NCBI RefSeq assembly: GCF_000787775.1
Contig: NZ_BBPM01000001.1
Coordinates: 267,972-301,781 of the forward strand
Reading direction: 5' to 3'
Length of the DNA: 33,810 nucleotides
Source of the DNA: Streptacidiphilus carbonis
Lineage (GTDB): Bacteria; Actinomycetota; Actinomycetes; Streptomycetales; Streptomycetaceae
Shown: positions 17,305 through 25,409 of the stretch, in pieces
How positions within the stretch are numbered: the first letter of the stretch is position 1
Layout: each line of letters begins with the position of its first letter
Notes under the pieces: model-generated
What the model saw: only the letters and a program-made list of their open reading frames with translations
Databases searched by the model: none
What the model was told of the DNA's origin: nothing
Program-made: the position numbers and the translations under genes

Positions 17305-18291
17305 TCAGCTCACCCCTTTCGGGGAGAGGCCCCGGTCGCGCAGCCAGGAGAGCTGGATCCGGGGTGCGGAGCCGTAGCCACCGCCGTGGTCGGCGAACGG
17401 CCAGACGGTGATGGTGCTGTCGTCCCCGGCGTAGCGGTTGAAGGCGGCGTAGACGGTGGAGGGCGGGCAGATCGGGTCCATCAGTCCGACGCTGAACAGC
17501 GCCGGGGCGGTGGCGCGGCGGGCGAAGTGCACCCCGTCGAAGTAGGACAGCGTGCCGAACGCCGTGTCGACCTGGTCCCGGCTGTGCCAGCGCAGGTACT
17601 TGGCGACCTCCACGTACGGGCCCTCGCCGCTGATCTCCACGCCCCGGCGGTAGTGGCAGAGGAACGGGACGTCCGGCATGACCCCGGCGACCAGGTCGTC
17701 GGCCAGCGCGGCGGCTGCCAGGGCGAGGCCGCCGCCCTGGCTGCCACCGGCGAGGACGATCCGGGCCGGGTCGACCCGGGGGAGCTGCAGGGCGGCGTCC
17801 ACGGCGCGGACGCAGTCGGTGATCAGACGGCGGTAGTAGTGGTGGTGCGGGTCCTCGATGCCGCGGGTCATGAATCCCTCGACCCACTGTGTGCCGGGGC
17901 CCTCGCCGCGGTCCGGGGTGTCATGGCCCTGGCCCCGGCTGTCCACCACCAGGTGGGCGTAGCCGGCCGAGGGCGGCAGCAGGTGGTCGGTGGGGACGCC
18001 GCGGCCGCCGCTGTAGCCGATGTACTTCACGATGACCGGGAGCGGGCCCTCGGCGCCGCGCGGGGTGAGCAGCCAGGCCGCGACCGGCTCCCCGTTCCAG
18101 CCCGGGAAGCGGACGTCGTGGACGTCCACGGTGCTGAGCAGGGTGTCGGTGACGGGCGTGAGCACGGGAGCGGAGGCGTGGGTCCGGGCGTCGGCGAGGG
18201 TACGGTCCCAGAACTCGTCGAAATCGGCCGGTGCGGTCAACTCGGGCCGGTAGTCGACCAGTTCGGAGAGCGGGAGGTCGGTCAGGGGCAT
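17305..18291 (-). CDS. Carbohydrate acetyl esterase, CE7 (acetyl xylan esterase/cephalosporin C deacetylase) family
   Basis: A 328-residue alpha/beta hydrolase, the normal CE7 length. The hallmarks are 'RGQG' (119-122), the nucleophile Ser184 in 'GGSQGG', Asp272 in 'LMDPICPPST' and His302 in 'ADHGGG', which stands where CE7 usually has HE. 'WNGEPVAAWLLTP' is also typical near the N-terminus. CE7 enzymes remove acetyl groups from short xylo- or other oligosaccharides and from cephalosporin C. No signal peptide is present, so imported, acetylated oligosaccharides are the likely substrates. Start 18291 has a GGAG site. It follows the GH5-like gene by 92 nt on the same strand and probably shares its LacI-controlled transcript. 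Confidence 0.9.
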   Translation of the reverse strand: MPLTDLPLSELVDYRPELTAPADFDEFWDRTLADARTHASAPVLTPVTDTLLSTVDVHDVRFPGWNGEPVAAWLLTPRGAEGPLPVIVKYIGYSGGRGVPTDHLLPPSAGYAHLVVDSRGQGHDTPDRGEGPGTQWVEGFMTRGIEDPHHHYYRRLITDCVRAVDAALQLPRVDPARIVLAGGSQGGGLALAAAALADDLVAGVMPDVPFLCHYRRGVEISGEGPYVEVAKYLRWHSRDQVDTAFGTLSYFDGVHFARRATAPALFSVGLMDPICPPSTVYAAFNRYAGDDSTITVWPFADHGGGYGSAPRIQLSWLRDRGLSPKGVS

Positions 18292-18339
18292 GGTGGGTGC
18301 TCCGGAGGGGAGGGGGAGACGGTGGGCGGTTCGGTCGGT

Positions 18340-18389
18340 CGGTCGGGTCGGCGCCCAGGTCAGCGGTCGGGTCGGCGGTCGGGTCAGCG
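18340..18389. repeat. Three copies of a 14-bp direct repeat between GH5-like and CE7 genes
   Basis: CGGTCGGGTCGGCG occurs at 18340-18353 and 18364-18377; a one-mismatch copy (18376-18389) overlaps the second and spans the stop codon of the GH5-like gene. The pattern looks like slippage in the short intergenic gap. No regulatory role is evident. Confidence 0.6.
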
Positions 18390-20378
18390 GCCGGCGTGCC
18401 ACTCCAGGACCCGGACCCCGTAGCGCGGCAGGGTGATCCGGTCGACGTCCGCGCCGTCGAGCGTACGCAGCGTGCCGCCCTCGGCGGCCGGTTTCACGGT
18501 GACCTCCTCGCGGTTCTGGCTGACCAGCCAGACGAAGCTGCGGCCGTCCTGGTGCTCCAGCCGGTCCACCGCGACCCTGGGGTCGGCGACGGTCACCGGG
18601 CGGCGGACGCCCGCGTGGGCGGCCAGGGCGTCGTAGAGGACGCTGGTGTCCTCCGGGTTGACCCGGGGGGTGGCCGCCGCCATCTGCTCGATCGGGTAGG
18701 TGCAGAGCACCACCGCGCCCGCGCCCACCCGGCGCAGCAGCAGTGCGGGGCGGCCGCGGCCGTCGGAGGCCAGCACCTCGGCCTCGGTGGGGACCACCGG
18801 CAGGAACACCCGGCTGTCGGCCCCGCCCGCCGCGCGGAAGTTGAGCCGGGCGCCCTCGGCCAGGGTGCCGAAGGGACGGTGCAGGGTGAACCGGATCTCG
18901 TCGTCCTCCACCGGGTTGACCAGGCCGTACTCCAACTGGTGCTCCACGCCGAAGAGCTGGTCCAGGTGCGCGTACCAGGGGCCGCGCTGCTCGTCGTGGC
19001 TGCCGGGGGAGTAGGAGACGTAGACGGTCGCCCCCTCCCGGGCCCGCTGCTCCAGCTCGTACCAAGTCGGCGTGAGCAGCTGCTTGGTGGAGGGGACCAG
19101 GTAGAGCCGGGCGGAGCCGGGCAGGCCGTCGCTCTCCCGGGTGAGGGCCGCGGGTGCGTCGGCGAGCCGGGCGGCGACCCAGGACTGGCGGAGGACCTGC
19201 TGGGCCGATGCGCGGTCCTCGGCGCGGGTGAAGGGGTAGAGGGTGTCCAGGTAGGAGGTGACCACCAGGGCGGTGTCGGAGTCGGCACGCCGGCAGCGGC
19301 CGAAGTCGATCCGCTCCAGCAGTCCGGCGAACTCCTTCATCTCCACCAGCTGTGGCTTGGGCGAGCCATGACGGTCCGTCAGCCCGAAGTGCATCTCGAA
19401 GGCGTGGTGCCGGTACGGGCGCTGCTCGGCCAGGTCGTCGTAGTCGGTGTTGTTCCAGGCGATCCAGCCGCTGGCCCCGGCCAGCAGGGAGTTGTGCATG
19501 GCCTGGCGGTAGTAGTGGGCGGCGTTGGCGCCGGAGACGAAGTCCGAGGTGACGCCGAACTCCTCCAGCAGCACCGGGCGGCCGAAGGTGCCGGCCAGCT
19601 CGCAGACCCAGGCGGCGGCGTGGTGCTGGCGGACCGGGTCGTCCTCCATCCGGTAGACGTGCGGGCCGAGGAAGTCGCAGATCTCGGCGCTGTGGCGGAC
19701 CCGGAAGCCGTTGTCGTGGCCCGAGGTCTCCAGGCCCCAGGCGCCGTCGCCCAGCGAGACCGGCTGGGTGCCGCCGGCCGCGCGCACCGCGTCCACCATG
19801 ATCTGGGCCCAGGCCGAGACGGCCTCGGCGGTCGCGGTGGCCCGGTCGCCGTAGATCGGCATCTCGTTGGAGACCAGCCAGCCGAGCACAGCCGGATGGT
19901 CCTTGAAGCGGCGCACCATCTCCTTGGCGAACCAGGCCTGCCGGCCCACCATCCAGACGTCCTGGTAGAGGTCGCGGCCGCCGCGCCAGGCCGGGTCCCA
20001 GTTCTCGCCGGACATGTGGCCGACCACGAAGGTGGGCACGGTGCCCATGCCCAGGGCCCGGTGGCGGTCCAGGAAGTCGGCGAAGCGGGCGCAGAGGCGC
20101 TCGTCGACGCTGTCGGGGGTGGGCATGAAGTCGGGCCAGTAGAAGAACGAGCGGGTCATGGTGAGGCCGTGGTCCCGCAGGGTACGGAGTTCCTCGTCCA
20201 CCACCGCGCCGTCGTAGCCGCTGCTGTTGTTGTCACTGCTGCTGTTGCCGCTGCCGCCGGAACCGTCCCGCCACATCAGCGGGCCGCCGGTGCGGGACCA
20301 GTAGTTGACGCCGAACCAGGTGACCGGCGGTCCGTCCGGCTGTCCGTCGGAGGTGAGGCGGGCAGAGTTCCGGTGCAT
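18384..20378 (-). CDS. GH5-like (clan GH-A) glycoside hydrolase with C-terminal beta-galactosidase-like domains
   Basis: A 664-residue enzyme. The TIM barrel starts at 'WFGVNYWSR' (21-29). 'VSNEMP' (169-174) gives the acid/base Glu172, 'PHVY' (239-242) is typical for strand 6, and 'VLLEEFG' gives the nucleophile Glu273. The barrel ends near residue 350. The rest includes a flavodoxin-like region, as in GH42 middle domains ('ARLYLVPSTKQLLTP'), and a final beta domain. The subfamily could not be assigned; beta-mannosidase, mannanase and beta-glucanase activities are all possible. There is no signal peptide. ATG 20378 is chosen over the in-frame upstream ATG at 20504 because the longer form would place an operator inside the gene. 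A Ser/Asn/Gly tract (40-54) interrupts the barrel entrance. Confidence 0.85.
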   Translation of the reverse strand: MHRNSARLTSDGQPDGPPVTWFGVNYWSRTGGPLMWRDGSGGSGNSSSDNNSSGYDGAVVDEELRTLRDHGLTMTRSFFYWPDFMPTPDSVDERLCARFADFLDRHRALGMGTVPTFVVGHMSGENWDPAWRGGRDLYQDVWMVGRQAWFAKEMVRRFKDHPAVLGWLVSNEMPIYGDRATATAEAVSAWAQIMVDAVRAAGGTQPVSLGDGAWGLETSGHDNGFRVRHSAEICDFLGPHVYRMEDDPVRQHHAAAWVCELAGTFGRPVLLEEFGVTSDFVSGANAAHYYRQAMHNSLLAGASGWIAWNNTDYDDLAEQRPYRHHAFEMHFGLTDRHGSPKPQLVEMKEFAGLLERIDFGRCRRADSDTALVVTSYLDTLYPFTRAEDRASAQQVLRQSWVAARLADAPAALTRESDGLPGSARLYLVPSTKQLLTPTWYELEQRAREGATVYVSYSPGSHDEQRGPWYAHLDQLFGVEHQLEYGLVNPVEDDEIRFTLHRPFGTLAEGARLNFRAAGGADSRVFLPVVPTEAEVLASDGRGRPALLLRRVGAGAVVLCTYPIEQMAAATPRVNPEDTSVLYDALAAHAGVRRPVTVADPRVAVDRLEHQDGRSFVWLVSQNREEVTVKPAAEGGTLRTLDGADVDRITLPRYGVRVLEWHAGR
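20217..20259. repeat. Trinucleotide-rich tract encoding Ser/Asn/Gly in the GH5-like enzyme
   Basis: GCT/GTT-type triplets run almost without interruption and encode residues about 40-54 (Gly, Ser, Asn) between the first strand and first helix of the barrel. AGC and AAC codons dominate. The tract is likely to vary in length. Confidence 0.6.
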
Positions 20379-20462
20379 GCAGGAATCCCCTCGGGGCAAG
20401 GGCGACGATTGAATGTCCCGGAGCCGGTGCGGACGGGCGGTCCCGGTGAGGACAGGGAAGCA

Positions 20463-20476
20463 CTGCACCGGTTTAG
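20463..20476. promoter_or_regulatory. LacI operator copy 1 (upstream of GH5-like gene)
   Basis: CTGCACCGGTTTAG matches the CTAAACCGGTTNAG palindrome with two changes in one half. It lies 85 nt above the GH5-like start and next to a TTGTCA -35-like box, suited to repression of the GH5-CE7 transcript. Confidence 0.75.
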
Positions 20477-20482
20477 TGACAA
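20477..20482 (-). promoter_or_regulatory. Possible -35 box of the GH5-CE7 operon
   Basis: TTGTCA on the minus strand is directly next to operator 1, which would then fill the spacer. The matching -10 position (TTCCCT) is poor, so the assignment is tentative. Confidence 0.3.
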
Positions 20483-20496
20483 CCCCTCGGGAAGTA

Positions 20497-20518
20497 TTCG
20501 ACAATGTTTCGACGATGA
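20497..20518. repeat. Contiguous 11-bp direct repeat between operators
   Basis: TTCGACAATGT (20497-20507) is followed at once by TTCGACGATGA (20508-20518), 9 of 11 identical. The 11-bp phase places both units on one face of the helix, suggesting a binding site for a second regulator. Confidence 0.5.
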
Positions 20519-20522
20519 TTCC

Positions 20523-20536
20523 CTAAACCGGTTCAG
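20523..20536. promoter_or_regulatory. LacI operator copy 2 (overlaps the lacI stop codon)
   Basis: CTAAACCGGTTCAG is a near-perfect palindrome. Its right end covers the TGA of the lacI gene (20533-20535). Its centre is exactly 60 bp from the centre of operator 1. Confidence 0.8.
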
Positions 20537-21558
20537 CTTTGATCTTCGCCGACCGGCGCCGCGGTGCTGCCGCGCAGGGTCAGTACCGGGTCGGGATCCC
20601 GCAGGTCACCGCAGTCGGCGCCGCCGGCGGCCTGCCGCAGCACCCGGGCGGCGTGCGCGCCGTGCTCGGCGATGTCCCGGCTCAGCGCCGTGAGCGGCGG
20701 GTGCACCAGCTCGCACAGTGCGGAGTCGTCCCAGGCCAGCATGGAGACGTCGGCGGGAACCCGCAGGCCCAGGCCCTGTGCGGCGGTCAGCCCGGACACC
20801 GCCATCACGTCGTTGTCGTAGACCAGCGCGGTCGGCCGGCGCGGGCCGAGCAGCAGTTCGCGGGTGGCGGCGGCGCCCTGCTCGCCGCTGTAGTCGGAGG
20901 CCACCGTGCGGTACTCGACACCCAGCTCCCAGGCGCAGGCGGCGAAGGCCTCGGTGCGGATCCGGGTGTGCAGCAGCTGCTCGGGTCCGGCCACCCGGGC
21001 GATCCGCCGGTGGCCCAGGCCGGCCAGATGGCCCAGCGCGGTGCGGGCCGCGGCCGCGTCGTCGGTCCACACCGCGGGCAGGCTGCCGGCCGCCTGGGGC
21101 ATGCCGATGGCCACGGTCGGCATGCCCAGCTCCTCCAGCACCGGCACCCGGGCGTCGTCCACCCGGAGGTCCACCAGGAACACCCCGTCCACCCGGCGCC
21201 GTCCCCACCAGGAGCGATAGGTGGCGATCTCGGCCAACTGGTCGTCGGCCACGGTGAACAGCAGCGGGGTGCCGGTGGCCGACAGCTCGGCCTGGATGCC
21301 CGAGATCAGCTGCATGAAGTAGGGCTCCAGGCCGAGCGTGCGGGCCGGCCGGTCGACCACCAGGCCGAAGGCGTTGGCCCGGCCGTCGGACAGCGCCACG
21401 GCGGCGCTGTTGGGCTGCCAGCCCAGCTCCTCGGCGATGGCCAGGATCCGCCGGCGGGTCGGCTCGGACACCCCGGGCCGTCCGTTCAGGGCGAAGGACA
21501 CCGCGCCCTTGGTGACCCCGGCCCGCTGGGCGATGTCCTGCATGGTGGGACGCTTCAC
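20533..21558 (-). CDS. LacI-family transcriptional repressor of the glycan locus
   Basis: A 341-residue repressor. The N-terminal HTH has 'MQDIAQRAGVTKGAVSFALNG' (6-26), and the hinge is 'QPNSAAVALSDGRA', which inserts in the minor groove at the central CG of operators. The remainder is a periplasmic-binding-protein-like sugar domain with 'RRVDGVFLVD', 'GHRRIARVAG', 'TALVYDNDVMAVSG' and 'VSMLAWDDSALCE'. The ligand is presumably an oligosaccharide imported by the adjacent transporter. It stands between the divergent GH5-CE7 and importer operons, and palindromes resembling CTAAACCGGTTNAG flank it on both sides, one just below its own predicted -10. That fits repression of both arms and of itself. 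Confidence 0.95.
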   Translation of the reverse strand: MKRPTMQDIAQRAGVTKGAVSFALNGRPGVSEPTRRRILAIAEELGWQPNSAAVALSDGRANAFGLVVDRPARTLGLEPYFMQLISGIQAELSATGTPLLFTVADDQLAEIATYRSWWGRRRVDGVFLVDLRVDDARVPVLEELGMPTVAIGMPQAAGSLPAVWTDDAAAARTALGHLAGLGHRRIARVAGPEQLLHTRIRTEAFAACAWELGVEYRTVASDYSGEQGAAATRELLLGPRRPTALVYDNDVMAVSGLTAAQGLGLRVPADVSMLAWDDSALCELVHPPLTALSRDIAEHGAHAARVLRQAAGGADCGDLRDPDPVLTLRGSTAAPVGEDQS

Positions 21559-21597
21559 CGTGCTCCTCCGTTGAACTGTGGCATTGCCGGGTTATCG

Positions 21598-21611
21598 CAA
21601 AACCGGTTCAG
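21598..21611. promoter_or_regulatory. LacI operator copy 3 (lacI/importer divergent region)
   Basis: CAAAACCGGTTCAG differs from operator 2 by one base. It lies directly below the predicted -10 of lacI and 41 bp above the -35 of the importer promoter, so it can serve autoregulation and possibly both directions. Confidence 0.8.
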
Positions 21612-21612
21612 C

Positions 21613-21642
21613 AGTATCAGCGCCCGGCTTGCTCCAAATCAA
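21613..21642 (-). promoter_or_regulatory. Predicted lacI promoter
   Basis: Minus-strand TTGATT (21637-21642) and GATACT (21613-21618) are 18 nt apart. Operator 3 begins just after the -10 box and would cover the start of transcription. Confidence 0.45.
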
Positions 21643-21652
21643 TACCGGGGCA

Positions 21653-21682
21653 TTGACAACGCGCTGAGGGCGACTCTACTTT
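21653..21682 (+). promoter_or_regulatory. Predicted promoter of the importer operon
   Basis: A consensus TTGACA (21653-21658) is followed after 18 nt by TACTTT (21677-21682), a good TAnnnT -10. The leader to the lipoprotein start would be about 90 nt. Confidence 0.6.
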
Positions 21683-21778
21683 TTCGGCACACCAGACTTT
21701 ACCGGTGTCGCCGGTGCGCGGACCGCCGCCGATCCCCCCTGCCCCACCCGCTTGCATCGGACCCAAGGGGACACACCC

Positions 21779-23455
21779 ATGCCCAGAACCCTCAACCGCT
21801 CCCGGCTGCTCGCCGCCTGCAGCGCTCTCGCCCTCTCCGCCACCCTCGCCGCCTGCGGCGGCAGCAGCGGGCACAAGGGCCCGTCGGCCTCCGTGCAGCA
21901 CGGAGTACTCACCGTGTCGACCGGCTCGGGTCAGAGTTACACGGCCAACTTCAACCCGTTCTCGCCCAACGCGCTGCAGTCCACCGACGGGATGATCTAC
22001 GAACCGCTGTTCTTCTACAACACCTCCAAGTCCGGCGACGTCCAGCCCTGGCTGGGCACCTCCTACACCTGGGCCGACGGCGGGAAGACCCTGCACATCA
22101 AGATCCGTTCCGGGGTCACCTGGAGCGACGGGAAGCCGTTCACCAACGCCGACGTCGCCTTCAGCTTCGCCAACGCCATGCACGCCAGCACCCTGAACGC
22201 CTACGGCCTGCCGCTCGCGAACGTCACCACCGACGGCACCGACGGGGTGACCCTGACGTTCACTCAGTCCGCCTACACCAAGGCGTACTTCATCCTCGGC
22301 AAGACCCTGATGCTGCCGCAGCACGTCTGGGGCTCCATCCCGGACGCGCAGAAGACCACCGTGCTCAACAGCAAGCCGGTCGGCACCGGTGCCTGGACGG
22401 TCAAGTCGGTGGCGTCCACGCTGGTCACCCTGACCGCCCGGAAGGACTACTACGTCACCGGCTACCCCAAGTTCTCGACCCTGCGCTACGTCGGCTACAA
22501 CGGCAACAACAGCGCCGACGCCGCCATCGAGTCGGGCGCGCTGGACTGGGCCGGCGGCTTCATCCCGGACATCAAGAAGAACTACCTGGCCAAGGACCCC
22601 AAGTACACCCTGGTCAACAATCCGCTGGCGGTGACCTCGTTCATCCCCAACGCGCTGCAGGGCCCCACCGCGGACCCCAATGTCCGCAAGGCCATCAGCG
22701 CCGGCGTCGACCGCGCGTTCATGAGCCAGTCCGTCTACGACGGCCAGGCCGCCGCGACCAACCCGGCGGCACTGCTCACCCCCAACTTCTCCTCGGTGCT
22801 GGACCCCTCGCTGCCGACCGCGTTCGAGACCGGCCAGGACAAGGTGGACGGCTATCTGAAGGCCTCCGGCTACACCAAGGGCTCCGACGGCTACTACGCC
22901 AAGAACGGCAAGAAGCTCACCGTCACGGTGAAGACGGTCTCCGGCTGGACCGACTACCTGAGCCTCGGTCAACTCGCCCAGCAGGAGCTGAAGAAGGTCG
23001 GCATCGATCTTCAGATCGACTCGGAGGCCTACAACACCTGGGCCGCCGACCAGGCGTCGGGCAACTTCCAGATGCTGCTCAGCAGCTTCGGCTTCACCCC
23101 CGACCCGCGCGCCTACTACGACCAGATCGTCGACAGCCGGCTGGCCAAGCCGCTCGGCCAGCAGACCACCGGCGGCAACTACGGCCGCTACAAGAACGCC
23201 GCCATCGACGACGCCCTGGACCACCTGGCCTCGACCACCGACGTGAACGCCCAGAAGCCCTACTTCTACGCCATCGAGCAGCAGTTCGTGAAGGACATGC
23301 CGGTGATCCCGCTGATGGACGCCCAGAACGAGCAGGAATTCAACGGCAACAACGTCACCGGCTTCCCCACCGCCGACAACTCCTATGCGGCCGCCTCGGT
23401 CTGGCTGTTCCCCGACGCCGCCTGGGTCGCGATGCGCCTCAGCCCGGCCAAGTAG
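21779..23455 (+). CDS. ABC importer substrate-binding lipoprotein, SBP_bac_5 (Dpp/Opp) family
   Basis: A 558-residue extracellular lipoprotein that delivers ligand to the importer. The lipobox 'LAAC' puts the lipidated cysteine at residue 26, followed by a Gly/Ser spacer. Family 5 sequence is clear: 'YEPLFFYNT', 'YTWADGGKTLHIKIRSGVTWSDGKPF' split over about 90-115, 'VGTGAWTVKS', and 'IPLMDAQNE' near the end. Family members bind peptides, nickel or oligosaccharides; the Thermotoga cello-, manno- and xylo-oligosaccharide binders belong to this family. With glycosidases, an esterase and LacI beside it, an oligosaccharide ligand is the best inference. ATG 21779 has AAGGGG 9 nt upstream; an in-frame ATG-like start 27 nt earlier is less suitable. 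Confidence 0.93.
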   Translation: MPRTLNRSRLLAACSALALSATLAACGGSSGHKGPSASVQHGVLTVSTGSGQSYTANFNPFSPNALQSTDGMIYEPLFFYNTSKSGDVQPWLGTSYTWADGGKTLHIKIRSGVTWSDGKPFTNADVAFSFANAMHASTLNAYGLPLANVTTDGTDGVTLTFTQSAYTKAYFILGKTLMLPQHVWGSIPDAQKTTVLNSKPVGTGAWTVKSVASTLVTLTARKDYYVTGYPKFSTLRYVGYNGNNSADAAIESGALDWAGGFIPDIKKNYLAKDPKYTLVNNPLAVTSFIPNALQGPTADPNVRKAISAGVDRAFMSQSVYDGQAAATNPAALLTPNFSSVLDPSLPTAFETGQDKVDGYLKASGYTKGSDGYYAKNGKKLTVTVKTVSGWTDYLSLGQLAQQELKKVGIDLQIDSEAYNTWAADQASGNFQMLLSSFGFTPDPRAYYDQIVDSRLAKPLGQQTTGGNYGRYKNAAIDDALDHLASTTDVNAQKPYFYAIEQQFVKDMPVIPLMDAQNEQEFNGNNVTGFPTADNSYAAASVWLFPDAAWVAMRLSPAK

Positions 23456-23469
23456 GGAGCGCCTCCGGT

Positions 23470-24453
23470 ATGCGCTACCTGCTCAGGAAACTCGGCTTCT
23501 ACGCCATCGCGGCCTGGCTGGCCGTCACCCTCAACTTCGCCCTGCCGCGGCTGATCCCCGGCGACCCGGTGGAGATCATCCTGTCCCGGATGCAGCAGCA
23601 GGGCCCGGTCCCCGCCGGCGAGCACGACGCGGTGGCCAAGATGCTGGGTCTGGGCCACGGCAACATCCTGGCCCAGTACTGGGACTACCTGACCTCCGTC
23701 GCCCAGCTGCACTTCGGCCTGTCCATCAGCTACTTCCCCACCCCGGTGACCACGGTGCTGCGCAGCTGCGTGCTGTGGACCCTGCTGCTGGTCGGTCTGG
23801 CCACGCTGATCAGCGTGGTGCTGGGGATCGCGCTGGGCACGCTGGCCGGCTGGAAGCGCGGTACCTGGCTGGACAACCTGGTCCCGGTCACCACCTTCCT
23901 CACCGCCATCCCCTACTTCTGGCTGGCGCTGCTGCTGCTCTACCTGCTCACCCAGGTCACCCAGGTGTTCCCGCAGAGCGGCGGCTACAGCCCGGACACC
24001 TTCATCGGCTGGAACGGGGCCTTCATCGGCTCGGCCTTCAGCCATGCTCTCCTGCCCGCCATCACCATCGTGCTCAGCTCGGTCGGCGGCTGGCTGCTGG
24101 GCATGCGCAACATGATGGTGTCCACCCTCTCCGAGGACTACGTCGCCGCCGCGGAGGCCAAGGGACTGCGCGCCCGCACCGTGATGATCGGGTACGCGGC
24201 CCGCAACGCGGTGCTGCCCAGCGTGGCCGGATTCGCCATCTCGCTGGGCTTCATCGTCAGCGGGTCGCTGGTGATGGAGATCGTCTTCTCCTACCCGGGG
24301 ATGGGCTTCACCCTGCTCAGCGCCGTGGGCAACAACGACTACCCGCTGATGCAGGCGGTCTTCCTGGTGATCACCATGGCGGTGCTGGCCGCCAACTTCA
24401 TCGTCGACATGCTCTACGGCTTCGTCGACCCGCGCACGAGGCAGGCCCGATGA
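23470..24453 (+). CDS. ABC importer permease, DppB/OppB type
   Basis: A 327-residue inner-membrane permease with six hydrophobic helices. The N-terminus 'MRYLLRKLGFYAIAAWLAVTL' and the following 'RLIPGDPVEIIL' are the DppB pattern. The coupling (EAA) loop is 'EDYVAAAEAKGLRARTVMIGYAARNAVLP', and the end 'NFIVDMLYGFVDPRTRQ' is also diagnostic. It starts 14 nt after the lipoprotein stop with a GGAG site, and its stop overlaps the next start (ATGA). It pairs with the following permease to form the channel. Confidence 0.95.
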   Translation: MRYLLRKLGFYAIAAWLAVTLNFALPRLIPGDPVEIILSRMQQQGPVPAGEHDAVAKMLGLGHGNILAQYWDYLTSVAQLHFGLSISYFPTPVTTVLRSCVLWTLLLVGLATLISVVLGIALGTLAGWKRGTWLDNLVPVTTFLTAIPYFWLALLLLYLLTQVTQVFPQSGGYSPDTFIGWNGAFIGSAFSHALLPAITIVLSSVGGWLLGMRNMMVSTLSEDYVAAAEAKGLRARTVMIGYAARNAVLPSVAGFAISLGFIVSGSLVMEIVFSYPGMGFTLLSAVGNNDYPLMQAVFLVITMAVLAANFIVDMLYGFVDPRTRQAR

Positions 24454-25409
24454 CGACCACCGCCGCCCTGCTCACCGACCCGGCGGTGCCCACCGCCGCC
24501 CCGGGCCCCGGCCGGCTGCGCCGGCTGCTGCGCTCCCGCCGGCTGGTCACCGGGCTGACCGTACTGGTGCTGTTCGCGCTGGCCGCGATCATCGGCCCGT
24601 TCCTGGTCGGCGACCCCAACGCGGTCAGTGCCGACCTCAACCAGGGGCCCTCCGCCGCGCACTGGCTCGGCACCACTCAGCTCGGCCAGGACGTGCTGGC
24701 CCAACTGGTCGTCAGCGCCCGCGGAACCCTGTTCATCGGGGTGGCGGCGGCGCTGGTGGCAACGGTGGTGTCGATCGTGATCGGGATCGGCGGCGGCTTC
24801 CTGGGCGGGCTGGCCGACGAGGCGCTGTCGCTGCTCAGCAATGTCTTCCTGGTGATCCCCGGGCTGCCGCTGGTGATCGTGGTCTCCGCCTACGCCAAGG
24901 GCGGCGGGATGCCGGCCACGGTGCTGATCATCGCGCTGACCAGCTGGGCCGCCTCGGCCCGGGTGCTGCGGGCGCAGACCCTGTCGCTGCGCAGCCGCGA
25001 CTACGTACTGGCCGCCCGGGTCTACGGGGAGAGCCGCTGGCGGATCGTGCTGGTGGAGATCCTGCCCAACGAACTGGCCATCATCATCTCCCAGTTCATC
25101 TTCGCGGTGGTGTTCGCCATCCTCACCCAGGCCGGTCTGGCCTTCCTGGGGCTGGAGAACCCGCTCGACCTGACCTGGGGCAACATGCTCTATTTCGCCC
25201 AGAACGCGGAGGCGCTGTCCAGCGGCTACTGGTGGTGGTTCGTACCGCCCGGGGTGTGCATCGCCGCCGTCGGCGCGGCGCTCTCGCTGGTCAACTTCGG
25301 CCTGGACGAACTGCTGAACCCCCGGCTGCGGGTCTACCACGAGCCCAAGCAGAAGAAGGGCCGCCTGCAGCAGAAGGCCCGGCTGCAGAAGAAGGGAGCC
25401 GAGGCATGA
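24450..25409 (+). CDS. ABC importer permease, DppC/OppC type
   Basis: A 319-residue permease with the DppC layout: a long cytoplasmic N-terminus, a first helix, 'HWLGTTQLGQDVLAQLVVSARGTL', then the coupling loop 'RDYVLAARVYGESRWRIVLVEILPN' and 'AGLAFLGLENP', ending with 'LLNPRL'. A basic, Gln/Lys-rich tail of about 20 residues ('KQKKGRLQQKARLQKKG') extends beyond the family end. It overlaps both neighbours by 4 nt. Confidence 0.95.
   Translation: MTTTAALLTDPAVPTAAPGPGRLRRLLRSRRLVTGLTVLVLFALAAIIGPFLVGDPNAVSADLNQGPSAAHWLGTTQLGQDVLAQLVVSARGTLFIGVAAALVATVVSIVIGIGGGFLGGLADEALSLLSNVFLVIPGLPLVIVVSAYAKGGGMPATVLIIALTSWAASARVLRAQTLSLRSRDYVLAARVYGESRWRIVLVEILPNELAIIISQFIFAVVFAILTQAGLAFLGLENPLDLTWGNMLYFAQNAEALSSGYWWWFVPPGVCIAAVGAALSLVNFGLDELLNPRLRVYHEPKQKKGRLQQKARLQKKGAEA

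Noticed and set aside
20379-20504. Longer N-terminus for the GH5-like enzyme starting at 20504
   Set aside because: The extra 42 residues show no family similarity and would place LacI operator 1 inside the coding region. ATG 20378 has a nearby purine-rich site and starts the conserved sequence.
20539-24453. Plus-strand frame of about 1300 codons running into the DppB-type permease
   Set aside because: It is antisense to lacI and out of frame with the lipoprotein gene. Only the last 327 codons (from 23470) match a family and have their own ribosome site.
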